From assembly GCF_017104965.1 (NCBI RefSeq), contig NZ_JAAGPR010000010.1:62001-126000 (forward strand): a DNA stretch of 64,000 bases, read 5' to 3'. Source of the stretch: Paraburkholderia sp. Ac-20340. GTDB lineage: Bacteria; Pseudomonadota; Gammaproteobacteria; Burkholderiales; Burkholderiaceae. The notes beneath the pieces are model-generated. The model had not been told where the DNA came from and did no database searches. It worked only from the letters and a program-made list of their open reading frames with translations. This document shows, piece by piece, positions 8,186-16,360 of this stretch (its first letter is position 1; the number at the start of each line of letters is the position of its first letter). The position numbers and the translations under genes were made by a program.

Positions 8186-10285
8186 TTAAAGCGCCGCTTC
8201 AGGATGCTTGATGATCACAGCGTCGAGCACTGCGGCACTGGCTTCACGCACGACCAGCGGATTGACATCCACACTCATGACTTCCGGGTGATTCAAGGCG
8301 AAATCCGAAAGTTTGATCATTGCCGTCACCAGTGCGTCCATGTCCTTCGGCGCCGAGCCACGCCAGCCTTTGAGCAATGCCGTTGCCTTCACCTTGTCGA
8401 TTGCCTGACGTGCGCGTGCCTGCGTGAGCGGGGCAGAGACCAGCGACACGTCTTTATAGAGTTCGGTGTTGACGCCGCCAGCGCCCACGAGAATCATCGG
8501 GCCAAAGGTGGCATCGTTGTTCACGCCGAGGATCATTTCCGTGCCGCCCACGATCATCGGGCACACGAGCATGCCGTCGATCTGTGCGTCGGGTACGTGG
8601 ACACGCACGCTGTCCAGAATCTGTTGGTGCGCTGCGCGTACCGCGTCGGCGTTCCTCACGTTCAGGACGACGCCGCCGACCTCGGTCTTGTGCACGATCT
8701 GCGGACTCACGATCTTGAGCACCACGGGGTAGCCCATTGCATCGGCCGCGGCAACCGCCGCATCGGTGTCGATCGCGAGAATGTCCTGTGGCACCGGCAG
8801 ACCGGCTTCGGCCAACGCTTCTTTGGCCAGCGCTTCCGTGCTCACGTCCCCGAGCTTATAAGCCTCGCGCTTCGCATCGGCGGGTTCGTAGAGATTCGCC
8901 CAACGCGCGCGGATCGTTGCCGCTGCGCCCAGTGCGAGCGTGGCGCGCGTGGCGTCATTGAAAACCGGAATGCCGATCTTTTCGAGTTCGCGGTCGACTT
9001 CGGGCACGGAAAGCGTGACCACGATGACATCGCGTTGCGGGTGCCGGGCCTTGAGTTCGGCAAACGGCTGCTCGTAATTCGTCTTGAACGATGCAGGCGC
9101 GAGGCCCGCCGATGCCAGATACGCCAGCGTGGTGCCGTAGCCGCTATTCGAAAGCATGACGTCCAGCGCGCGAACTGTGCCGTTCTTCACGGAGGTGATT
9201 TGCGCGGTCACATCCAATGGGTTCGCTGCGACGGCAAACGGCAGCAGTTCAAGCATCGCCGTCCTGGCAGTTTCGGGCAGGGCCGGCATCGTGAGGCCGG
9301 AATCCCCGCATGCGTCTGCAACCATTACGCCGATACCGCCGGACGACGTGAGCACGCCCAGTTCGTTATTGACCGGCAAATGACCCGTGGTCGAGATCAG
9401 ATACGCGATGTCCAGCATCGCTTCCTGCGACGGGGCGCGATACGCACCGCACTCGGCGAACACGGCGTCGTAGGCTGCGTCGTTGCCAGCCAGCGAACCC
9501 GTGTGGGTTGCAGCCGCCGCGGCTCCGAGTTCGGAGCGCCCGACCTTCATGATAATGACCGGCTTCTGCGCTTTGGCCGCTTTGAGGAGGGCGCGGCGCA
9601 GCTTCTGACCGTCTTTCGCCGATTCGAGCGCGGCCATGATGACCCTGGTGGACGGATCGTCGGCCAGATAGTCGATGGCTTCCGCGACATCGACATCGGC
9701 TTCGTTGCCGGTCGCCACAATCTTGCTGAAGCCCATGCCGCGCAGCGTAGCCGCACCGTACAACGCCGAACCGAAGGCGCCCGACTGCGTCGCCAGCGCG
9801 ATGTTGCCGGGCTTCGGGCTGATGCCGTAGAGCACGACCGAGAAGGTGGAAAGCAGACGCGATTCGACGTTCAGTAAACCTAAAGAGTTCGGCCCGACCA
9901 TGCGAACGCCGGAGGCCTTGCACATCGCCGCCAGACGGTCCTGAACGGCGCGGCCTTCCGCGTTGATCTCGGCGAAACCCGCGGTCAGGATGACGACGGA
10001 TTTGACACCCTTCTGGATTGCATCGCCCAATGCGGATTCCACGGCGCCGGTTGGAACCACGATGATCGCCTGATCGGGTACTTCGGGTGTATCGAGGATC
10101 GACGGGTAGGCCGCAAGGCCCTGAATTTCCGCGCCGCTGCGGTTAATCGGAAACAATGTGCCTTGATAGCCGGATTCGCGAAGGAATCGCAGTACGCGAC
10201 CGCCAATGCGGTCTGGATCGGACGATGCGCCGATAACGGCAACCGATCGTGCGTCGAACAATGCGCTGAGAGTGGAAGAGGTCAT
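8186..10285 (-). CDS. Acyl-CoA synthetase, NDP-forming (acetate-CoA ligase family), alpha-beta fused
   Basis: 699 residues. The N-terminal half has the CoA-binding Rossmann domain (VAVIGASSDPDRIGG near residue 14) and the succinyl-CoA-ligase-like flavodoxin domains with SQSGAFGSALYG and the phosphohistidine-loop candidate THTGSLAGND. The C-terminal third is an ATP-grasp domain (about residues 475-695) with GYPVVLKIVSPQIVHKTEVGG and the terminal MSVDVNPLVV. These enzymes interconvert acyl-CoA, ADP and Pi with acid, CoA and ATP. The operon thus encodes two unrelated acyl-activating enzymes, the other being the AMP-forming ligase at 16361-18010. This one may activate a different intermediate or recover ATP at the end of the route. 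Confidence 0.9.
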   Translation of the reverse strand: MTSSTLSALFDARSVAVIGASSDPDRIGGRVLRFLRESGYQGTLFPINRSGAEIQGLAAYPSILDTPEVPDQAIIVVPTGAVESALGDAIQKGVKSVVILTAGFAEINAEGRAVQDRLAAMCKASGVRMVGPNSLGLLNVESRLLSTFSVVLYGISPKPGNIALATQSGAFGSALYGAATLRGMGFSKIVATGNEADVDVAEAIDYLADDPSTRVIMAALESAKDGQKLRRALLKAAKAQKPVIIMKVGRSELGAAAAATHTGSLAGNDAAYDAVFAECGAYRAPSQEAMLDIAYLISTTGHLPVNNELGVLTSSGGIGVMVADACGDSGLTMPALPETARTAMLELLPFAVAANPLDVTAQITSVKNGTVRALDVMLSNSGYGTTLAYLASAGLAPASFKTNYEQPFAELKARHPQRDVIVVTLSVPEVDRELEKIGIPVFNDATRATLALGAAATIRARWANLYEPADAKREAYKLGDVSTEALAKEALAEAGLPVPQDILAIDTDAAVAAADAMGYPVVLKIVSPQIVHKTEVGGVVLNVRNADAVRAAHQQILDSVRVHVPDAQIDGMLVCPMIVGGTEMILGVNNDATFGPMILVGAGGVNTELYKDVSLVSAPLTQARARQAIDKVKATALLKGWRGSAPKDMDALVTAMIKLSDFALNHPEVMSVDVNPLVVREASAAVLDAVIIKHPEAAL

Positions 10286-10345
10286 GGTGTGCGAGTAAGG
10301 TCGAGTGCTCCCCGGTCACGCCGGGGAGCCTGAATCAAGCCAGCT

Positions 10346-12643
10346 TCAGACGTGTGCGACGAGCCAGTCGAGACATTGGCTACGGTTGCCGAACCGTTCC
10401 GCAGCCGTGCGAGACTGCATGCAAAGCTGCGTGGCCGGCATTTCCACCGTCATACCCATGCCGCCGTGCATCTGCATGACCGCGTGGCCCACGTCCTTCG
10501 CAACGCCTGCGCAGAACATTTTGCTTAGTATTACCAGGCGGTCGATCGCGCAGTCATCGCTGCCGTTGAAGCCTTCGATCAGGCGCGCGACTTGACCTTT
10601 GATACCTTCGTACGCCACATAGCAATCCACGACGCTATGCTGCAGCACTTGATGAACCGCCAGCGGCTTGCCGAACTGCACGCGGTCGTTGAGATACTGG
10701 ATCGTCTGCTCGACCTTGGCGCCGACGGCGCCCACGATCTGCACGCATGAGAGCAGTGCGCCGATCTGCAGGGCCTGATTGACCGCGACATGGGCGGCGG
10801 CGCCGACCAGCACGATTTCGTCTTCGCTCACTTCGAGGCCGTCGACCGCGTAGTCCACGGTCACCGTGCCGTCGATACCGCCGAAGAACTGGGCGCGATC
10901 AGCCAGACGCGAACGTGCGATCAGCACCACGGCCTGACCGTCGGCGGTCGACGCGTTGAAGATGACGTGCGTGGCCGGTTCGCTTTCGTTCGAACCGCGG
11001 ATTGCACCGCGCAGGATGTTGCCCTCCAGGCTGACCGAAGCGGCCTGGAGCGGTGTGCCCGATGCCGATTGAAGCACCGGCGACACCGAAACTTCGCCGC
11101 TGAGCAGTTGCTCGAGCAGCGGGCCCACGATCGGTGCCGCAGCCGCGGCTTCGAGCAGAACCGGCGCGACGGCGCAACGCTCGACCAGCGGCGCCACGTT
11201 GGTATAGCGCGAGGCCGCTTCAACGATGCCAGCGAGGTCTGTGAGCGTCGCGCCGACGCCACCGTTGTCTTCCGAAACCAGCACCGACTGCCAGCCCAGT
11301 TCGAGCGCCTGTTGCCATTTGCCGGAGGCTTTGCCGTCGACGGCATGGCCCTTCTGCGTTTCGTCAGCAGCGGCAAGGCGCGCCGACGAGTCGAACATAT
11401 CGCCCTGGAACATATTGCTCACGGCATAGCCCACGCCCATGATCGATTTCGCGATGATGTTCTTCTGGACTTCCGTCGAACCGCCCGCGAGCGTGCGCGA
11501 ACGGTAGAACAGGTAGGTATGGACGAAGTTGCGTTCGAGATTCAGTTCGTCTTCGGCCGTTGCCAGCGGCAGCAGCGGGAGGAGGCGGGCCGCGTACTCG
11601 GGACCGAGTACGTCCATGGCAATCGACGTCACTTCCTGGCTCTGTTTCGAGCATGCCATTTTCAGCGCGGACGACTTGGACGACTGAAGCGTGCCGGCCA
11701 TGTCTTCCTTAATCGCCGACAGGAGGATTTCACGCGTACCGTAGGCACCGGCTTCGACTTCGAGCAGACGATCGACGGCCTTCAGCAGCGAAGGCGTCGC
11801 GCCTTTTTCCTTGATCTTGTCCTGAACCAGTTCGGTCACCTGCTGAACGTGACGCAGCAGCCGCGGCATCAGCGCCGGGCTCAACCGTTCGCGGTCGAGC
11901 AGAAACTTGCCGTACGACCAGCCCTGGCCCTCCGCGCCGATGCGATTGAACACGGGCACCTTGACGTCTTTCAGGAACACTTCGTTGACGTGGTGCCACT
12001 GGTCGATCGTGTGAATCGGCCGAACTTCGATACCCGGCGTGTTCATCGGAATCAGCAGCAGCGTGATGCCTTCCTGACGCTTGCCTTCGTTGCTCGTTCG
12101 CACGAGCGTGTACATGATGTCCGCTTCCTGAGCGTGCGACGTCCAGATCTTCTGGCCGTTGACGATGTAGTGCTCGCCGGTATCGTCCAGAACCGCAGCG
12201 GTCTTGAGCGAGGCCAGATCGGAGCCCGCGCCCGGCTCCGAATAGCCCTGGCACCACCATTCTGAGCCGTCGATGATCGGCGGCAGGAAGCGTGCTTTCT
12301 GCTCGTCCGTGCCGAATGCCTGGATCACGGGACCAATGTGGCCGATGCCGTGGTGATACAGCTGCGGGCAGTCCATTGCCGCCGTCACTTCTTCGAAGAT
12401 CAGGCGCTGCATCACGTCCCAGCCCGGGCCGCCGAACGCCGTGGTCCAGCCCGGCGCCGAATAGCCGAGCCCGCCTTTGGCCATGGCCGCGGTGTATTGG
12501 CTCAGAAGTTCGCGACCCAGCTTCTTGTTGGCGCGCGTTGCAGCACGCACCTCGGCAGGAACATACGCTTCGATGTGATCGGCGATTTCTTTGCGGAACG
12601 CCGCATAAAAAGCTTCGTCCCGTACTTGATCCATTTCACTCAT
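10346..12643 (-). CDS. Fused tandem acyl-CoA dehydrogenase (two ACAD domains in one chain)
   Basis: 765 residues, about twice the usual acyl-CoA dehydrogenase. Domain 1 (about 1-400) has the FAD/substrate signature WWCQGYSEPGAGSDLASL and ends in GGSTEVQKNIIAKSIMG. Domain 2 (about 405-765) resembles the partner subunit and ends with YLNDRVQFGKPLAVHQVLQH and HGGMGMTVEMP. Two-subunit enzymes of this kind are known in steroid side-chain beta-oxidation (alpha2beta2 FadE pairs), where one half binds FAD more fully. The fusion may be the single-chain equivalent and suggests a bulky or ring-bearing acyl-CoA substrate. The start at 12643 has an AAGG site 9 nt upstream. It lies between the enoyl-CoA hydratase and the NDP-forming synthetase in the operon. 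Confidence 0.93.
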   Translation of the reverse strand: MSEMDQVRDEAFYAAFRKEIADHIEAYVPAEVRAATRANKKLGRELLSQYTAAMAKGGLGYSAPGWTTAFGGPGWDVMQRLIFEEVTAAMDCPQLYHHGIGHIGPVIQAFGTDEQKARFLPPIIDGSEWWCQGYSEPGAGSDLASLKTAAVLDDTGEHYIVNGQKIWTSHAQEADIMYTLVRTSNEGKRQEGITLLLIPMNTPGIEVRPIHTIDQWHHVNEVFLKDVKVPVFNRIGAEGQGWSYGKFLLDRERLSPALMPRLLRHVQQVTELVQDKIKEKGATPSLLKAVDRLLEVEAGAYGTREILLSAIKEDMAGTLQSSKSSALKMACSKQSQEVTSIAMDVLGPEYAARLLPLLPLATAEDELNLERNFVHTYLFYRSRTLAGGSTEVQKNIIAKSIMGVGYAVSNMFQGDMFDSSARLAAADETQKGHAVDGKASGKWQQALELGWQSVLVSEDNGGVGATLTDLAGIVEAASRYTNVAPLVERCAVAPVLLEAAAAAPIVGPLLEQLLSGEVSVSPVLQSASGTPLQAASVSLEGNILRGAIRGSNESEPATHVIFNASTADGQAVVLIARSRLADRAQFFGGIDGTVTVDYAVDGLEVSEDEIVLVGAAAHVAVNQALQIGALLSCVQIVGAVGAKVEQTIQYLNDRVQFGKPLAVHQVLQHSVVDCYVAYEGIKGQVARLIEGFNGSDDCAIDRLVILSKMFCAGVAKDVGHAVMQMHGGMGMTVEMPATQLCMQSRTAAERFGNRSQCLDWLVAHV

Positions 12644-12722
12644 AAATAATTAGCCTTACTAAATCAAATTGGGCGGCCGGGCCGGTCGCAGGGCGCCACA
12701 GATCGTGTGGCTGCCCGTTCGA

Positions 12723-13496
12723 TTAGCGGCCGACGTACACCGGCTCGCGCTTTTCGAGGAAGGCGCGCTGTGCTTCCTTCGAGTCTTCGGTTTTAGAGAG
12801 AAATTCGGTGTTGCCCTGCTCGTAGCGATAGGCTTCGCGCAGCGGCATGTTCTCGGTCATACGCGCCGCTTCCTTCGCAAGACGCAGCGCCACCGGCGAT
12901 TTCGAGGCGATTTCCCTGGCGATTTCCATCGCGAAGGGCAGCAGTTCTTCCTTCGTCGTGCACGCTTCCACGAGGCCGAGGCGATACAGTTCATGACCCG
13001 AAACTTTCATGCCCGTGTAGAACATGCGGCGGGCGCGCGATTGCCCGAAAATGCGGTTCAGGAACGAGACGCCGCCAGCCAGGCCGACGTTGATTTCCGG
13101 CATCGAAACATAAGCCTCTTCCGACGCCACCCAGATATCCGAATTCATGACGATGCCGAAACCGGCGCCCATGGCCGCGCCATTGATCGCGGCAATGATG
13201 GGCTTCGGGCATTCGCGGATCGCATACGCCGATTCGCGGACGATACGGTGATGCTTGGGGAACGCGCCAGGCTTCGAAAGATCTTTGCGATCGCTGATGT
13301 CGGCACCGGCCGAGAACGCGGAACCCGCACCCGTCACCACGATGACCGACACGTCTTCACGCGCGCCGAGCACGTCGAAACAATCGATGATCTCATTGCG
13401 CATTTCGGCGTTCTGGGCGTTGCGCTTTTCCGGGCGATTGAGCGTAACGAGGGCGATCTTGTCTTTGATTTCAACGAGGAGGGTATTGAATTCCAT
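12723..13496 (-). CDS. Enoyl-CoA hydratase/isomerase family protein
   Basis: 257 residues with the crotonase fold. The oxyanion-hole segments SAGADISDRKDL (near residue 61) and NGAAMGAGFGIVMNSD (near residue 103) are clear, as is the C-terminal helix with AFLEKREPVYVGR. The usual hydratase glutamates are not obvious in the standard position after GAGFG; the segment reads MPEINVGLAGG, keeping one Glu. It may hydrate an enoyl-CoA or open a ring by retro-Claisen chemistry as some crotonases do. It lies directly upstream of the double acyl-CoA dehydrogenase in the same operon and is paralogous to the gene at 25011-25805. Confidence 0.9.
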   Translation of the reverse strand: MEFNTLLVEIKDKIALVTLNRPEKRNAQNAEMRNEIIDCFDVLGAREDVSVIVVTGAGSAFSAGADISDRKDLSKPGAFPKHHRIVRESAYAIRECPKPIIAAINGAAMGAGFGIVMNSDIWVASEEAYVSMPEINVGLAGGVSFLNRIFGQSRARRMFYTGMKVSGHELYRLGLVEACTTKEELLPFAMEIAREIASKSPVALRLAKEAARMTENMPLREAYRYEQGNTEFLSKTEDSKEAQRAFLEKREPVYVGR

Positions 13497-13541
13497 TTTC
13501 CAGATTCCTTTATAAAGTGCGAGTGCTGCGCATTCGATGAT

Positions 13542-14354
13542 TCAGACGCGCGGAATATTTGCCATCACAACCTGGCTCAAACCTCCATCGATCAGCAGGT
13601 CTTCGCCATTGACATAGCTGGACCGATCGCTGGACAAAAAAAGAATCGCCTCTGCCATGTCTTTCGACGTTGCAATCCGGCCGCTGGGTACCGCTTCATT
13701 GCGCGCGCGCAATCGAGCTTCGTCCTGGTAATAAGCCTCGCTCATAGGCGTTCGAACCAGGCCGGGACTCACGCAATTGCTGCGAATTCCGTATGGGGCG
13801 AGTTCCAGACAAAGCTGTTTGGACAGCATCAGAACGCCGGCTTTGCTCACGCTATACGCAATGCCTTTGGGAATGGCGATATCGGCGCCGATAGACGCCA
13901 CATGCACCATGGTTCCGCCTTTGCCCGCGTCGCGCATGTGCGCGCCGAACGCCTGTGCGCAGAGAAACGCGCCCGTCAGATTGATCGACAGCAGACGCTG
14001 CCATTCGTCGAGCGTTGCATCGAGCAGCGCGACACGCCCGCCACCGCCAATCCCCGCGTTGTTGACGAGAACCTCAGCGGGGCCGAATTCGCGGAACACC
14101 GTTGCCGCGGCAAGCGCGACAGACGCGGCGTCGGACACGTCACAGCCGACGGCGATCGCGGTGCCTCCAGCCAATTGAATTTGGTTCAGGACGTCATGGC
14201 AGCTTTCGCGGGTTCGATCCAGGATGGCGACTTTCGCGCCCGCGGCCGCCATTTGCTTCGCGGTTTCCGAACCGATGCCGCCAGCCCCGCCCGTGACCAC
14301 GCAAATGCGTCCAGAGAGCCCCAGCCAGGACAGGGAATTTTCACTGCGACTCAT
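13542..14354 (-). CDS. SDR-family oxidoreductase
   Basis: 270 residues from the ATG at 14354, which overlaps the end of the upstream CMD gene by 14 nt and is preceded by GAGAAAAG. The longer open frame to 14438 adds only non-homologous residues. SDR motifs are TGGAGGIG (about residue 23), NNAGIGGGGRV, a catalytic Ser in HVASIG, YSVSK for YxxxK, and YVNGEDLLIDGG near the C-terminus. It probably uses NAD(H) on a 3-hydroxyacyl-CoA or ring alcohol intermediate. Tight coupling with the CMD-like gene suggests the two proteins act in sequence. Confidence 0.9.
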   Translation of the reverse strand: MSRSENSLSWLGLSGRICVVTGGAGGIGSETAKQMAAAGAKVAILDRTRESCHDVLNQIQLAGGTAIAVGCDVSDAASVALAAATVFREFGPAEVLVNNAGIGGGGRVALLDATLDEWQRLLSINLTGAFLCAQAFGAHMRDAGKGGTMVHVASIGADIAIPKGIAYSVSKAGVLMLSKQLCLELAPYGIRSNCVSPGLVRTPMSEAYYQDEARLRARNEAVPSGRIATSKDMAEAILFLSSDRSSYVNGEDLLIDGGLSQVVMANIPRV

Positions 14355-15105
14355 GACTTTTCTCTTCGACCGATTCGATGATTTCGTTAAGAGAGACAGC
14401 ACCCAAGGCAGTGCCATGCACCGAAAGATGCGCGCCAAGCTGAATCACCTGGAGAATTTCAGAAGCGGATATGCCGGTATTCAAAGCTGCACGAATATGC
14501 AGACGCACAGCTTCGGGATTAAACGCAGTGAAACAGGCATTCAAAGCGATCTGAACGAGTAGACGTTCGTTAGCGCTCAAACCTTTGCCCGTGCCGCCGA
14601 ATTGCATGAAGTCCGTCACAACCTGGGCGTACTCCGCGTCGAACTGCGCGAGATATTCGATCGATGACGCTGCTACCGGATAAGCGGCCTTGAATGCCTC
14701 TCCAGCCGGAATACCGGCGGATCGGCGCTCCCCCGGCAGTTGCGAGTCAAGTTCCTGGCCAAGAATCGCCGTACTGGCAAAGACCGCTTCCAGGCCCTGC
14801 ATCGCCACCAGATGGAGCACATCGAGTACATCAGAAGGTGTTGCTCCCGTATTCAAGGCACCCTTGAGATGGGTCGAAAGACCCGGCCCATACATATGAG
14901 CCGACGAAGCATCGAGCGCGACGTAAACAAGCTCCACCATCCGTGGACTGAGCGGGCCCTTTCTTGCCGGCTGACCCGCATAGTCCGCATACCGTTCGAG
15001 AAAGTCGGGATGGAGTTTCAGAATGGCATCGGTCCACGGGCGCCAGTAACCGCGTGCGGCGATAAACTTTTGCTTGATCCGCTCTTGTTCCACTGATTGC
15101 GCCAT
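14341..15105 (-). CDS. Two-domain carboxymuconolactone decarboxylase/AhpD-like protein
   Basis: 254 residues containing two CMD-type all-helical repeats, roughly 25-125 and 145-245. Each has a pattern of LSxRxxELVxxAL followed by HxxxALNTGATPSDVLDVLHL or its equivalent (HIRAALNTGISASEILQVIQL, about residues 209-229). The AhpD redox CxxC motif is not present; the sequence reads DASSAHMYG and NACFTAFNPE in the two repeats, so peroxidase activity is unlikely. Members of this kind occur in catabolic operons with unknown, probably cofactor-free, lyase or isomerase roles. It precedes and overlaps the SDR gene in the operon. Confidence 0.85.
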   Translation of the reverse strand: MAQSVEQERIKQKFIAARGYWRPWTDAILKLHPDFLERYADYAGQPARKGPLSPRMVELVYVALDASSAHMYGPGLSTHLKGALNTGATPSDVLDVLHLVAMQGLEAVFASTAILGQELDSQLPGERRSAGIPAGEAFKAAYPVAASSIEYLAQFDAEYAQVVTDFMQFGGTGKGLSANERLLVQIALNACFTAFNPEAVRLHIRAALNTGISASEILQVIQLGAHLSVHGTALGAVSLNEIIESVEEKSHESQ

Positions 15106-15120
15106 CAGCGTCTCCGTTTG

Positions 15121-16350
15121 TTATTGGATTTCTGCCAGTCCAGAGGCCATCGTCCACGCCTGGCCCGTCAAAAACTGTGCTGCCGCGCTCGCCATATAGC
15201 GGGCAATGGGCTGCACCTGTGAGACGGAGGTATGGGCGTGAACTTCGAGCGAATTGATGCGCAGACCTTTTGAACCCCATTCGCAGGCCTGTGTCGCGAC
15301 GAACATCCGCGCTGCCGCTTCGTCACCGCAGGTCGCCCAGTTTTGCGTCTGCGTGGGCAGCAGGAGAGTCAGGCTTGCGTTGTGCGTATGAGCGAGCGCA
15401 AATCGCTTTGCCGCTTCATGCACCGCATTCAGGCGCTCGCCATCCCGCGCGTTCAGCACGGATGCGTCAATCACCGCCTTATAGCGGGCTTCCTTATGGT
15501 CGGTTTGCAACGACATCCAGTTTTGCTTCGCGGCCGCCGCGACGCCCACGACGTCGATGGCGGTTTCTGCATCCATGGGCAGGACCTCGTAGGCGGCCGG
15601 GGCGCACTGGATCGACCCGCCGTAGACCGACGCCGCGCCATCCACCGACACAGCGGCGCCGGAGAGCGGGAGCGCGCCTTCGCTCGCGAGGAAGAACAGG
15701 GCTTCAGCCAGTTCGACCGGTTCCGCAATACGACCGAGCGGCGTCTTGCCTGCCGCGCGGACCGGATCGAGGCGCCCCGATTCAATCAGGCGGCGCACGA
15801 TTTCGGTACGCACAAAACCCGGGCACAGCGCGGTCACGCCGAGATCCGGGCGTGCCGCGGCCAGCGCTTGCGTGAAAGCGATAACGCCGGTCTTGGTCGG
15901 TGAATACGCGCCACGAAACGGGATCGCATGCAAACCAGCGCCCGACGATACATTGACGACACGGCCGTGCGGTTTGAGCCGCTTTTCCAGCGCCTGGAAA
16001 ATCAGCCGGGGTGCATCCAGATTCAGCCGGACGAGGGGCGCAAACTGCTCCTGCGTCATTGCCGTGAGCGGCAATTGCGTGCTATCCGACATGCCCGCAT
16101 TGTTGATGATCGCGTCGAGATAGGGCATATCCGCAGCCAGTGCCGCGATGGCTGCAGGCTCCATCAAATCGACGACGCGAATCAGATGCGGCTCGGCCGC
16201 TCGCGCCATTTTCCCGATCAAGTCCTGTAATGCTTCGGCCTGGTGATCCACCAGCACACAGCGCCAGCCATCCCTGGCGAAGCGCAGGGCGCTTGCATAG
16301 CCGATACCGGAAGCGGACCCAGTGATAAGAACGGTCTTCTGGGAATGCAT
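15121..16350 (-). CDS. SDR protein with a second, degenerate C-terminal SDR-like half
   Basis: 409 residues from the ATG at 16350, which has a GAGGATAG ribosome site. The open frame reaches 16497 but overlaps the upstream ligase and lacks homology there. Residues 1-250 are a complete SDR (TGSASGIGYASALRF, NNAGMSD, NVSSGAG, YSPTK for YxxxK, LSGAAVSVDGA). The remaining 150 residues resemble the C-terminal part of another SDR (GDEAAARMFVATQACEWGSKG, RINSLEV, FLTGQAWTMASG) but lack a nucleotide-binding glycine motif and a YxxxK. The second half may be a structural or regulatory domain. It follows the CoA ligase by 10 nt. Confidence 0.85.
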   Translation of the reverse strand: MHSQKTVLITGSASGIGYASALRFARDGWRCVLVDHQAEALQDLIGKMARAAEPHLIRVVDLMEPAAIAALAADMPYLDAIINNAGMSDSTQLPLTAMTQEQFAPLVRLNLDAPRLIFQALEKRLKPHGRVVNVSSGAGLHAIPFRGAYSPTKTGVIAFTQALAAARPDLGVTALCPGFVRTEIVRRLIESGRLDPVRAAGKTPLGRIAEPVELAEALFFLASEGALPLSGAAVSVDGAASVYGGSIQCAPAAYEVLPMDAETAIDVVGVAAAAKQNWMSLQTDHKEARYKAVIDASVLNARDGERLNAVHEAAKRFALAHTHNASLTLLLPTQTQNWATCGDEAAARMFVATQACEWGSKGLRINSLEVHAHTSVSQVQPIARYMASAAAQFLTGQAWTMASGLAEIQ

Positions 16351-16360
16351 ATGCCTATCC

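Noticed and set aside
8204-9877. 557-codon open frame opposite the NDP-forming acyl-CoA synthetase
   Set aside because: Composition is His/Arg/Gly-rich without domain homology, and the minus strand encodes an unmistakable synthetase. It is a high-GC shadow frame.
10790-12265. 491-codon open frame opposite the double acyl-CoA dehydrogenase
   Set aside because: No recognisable motifs; the opposite strand has clear ACAD signatures throughout.
12669-14381. 570-codon plus-strand frame crossing the hydratase and SDR genes
   Set aside because: It spans two good genes and their gap, with no homology or ribosome site.
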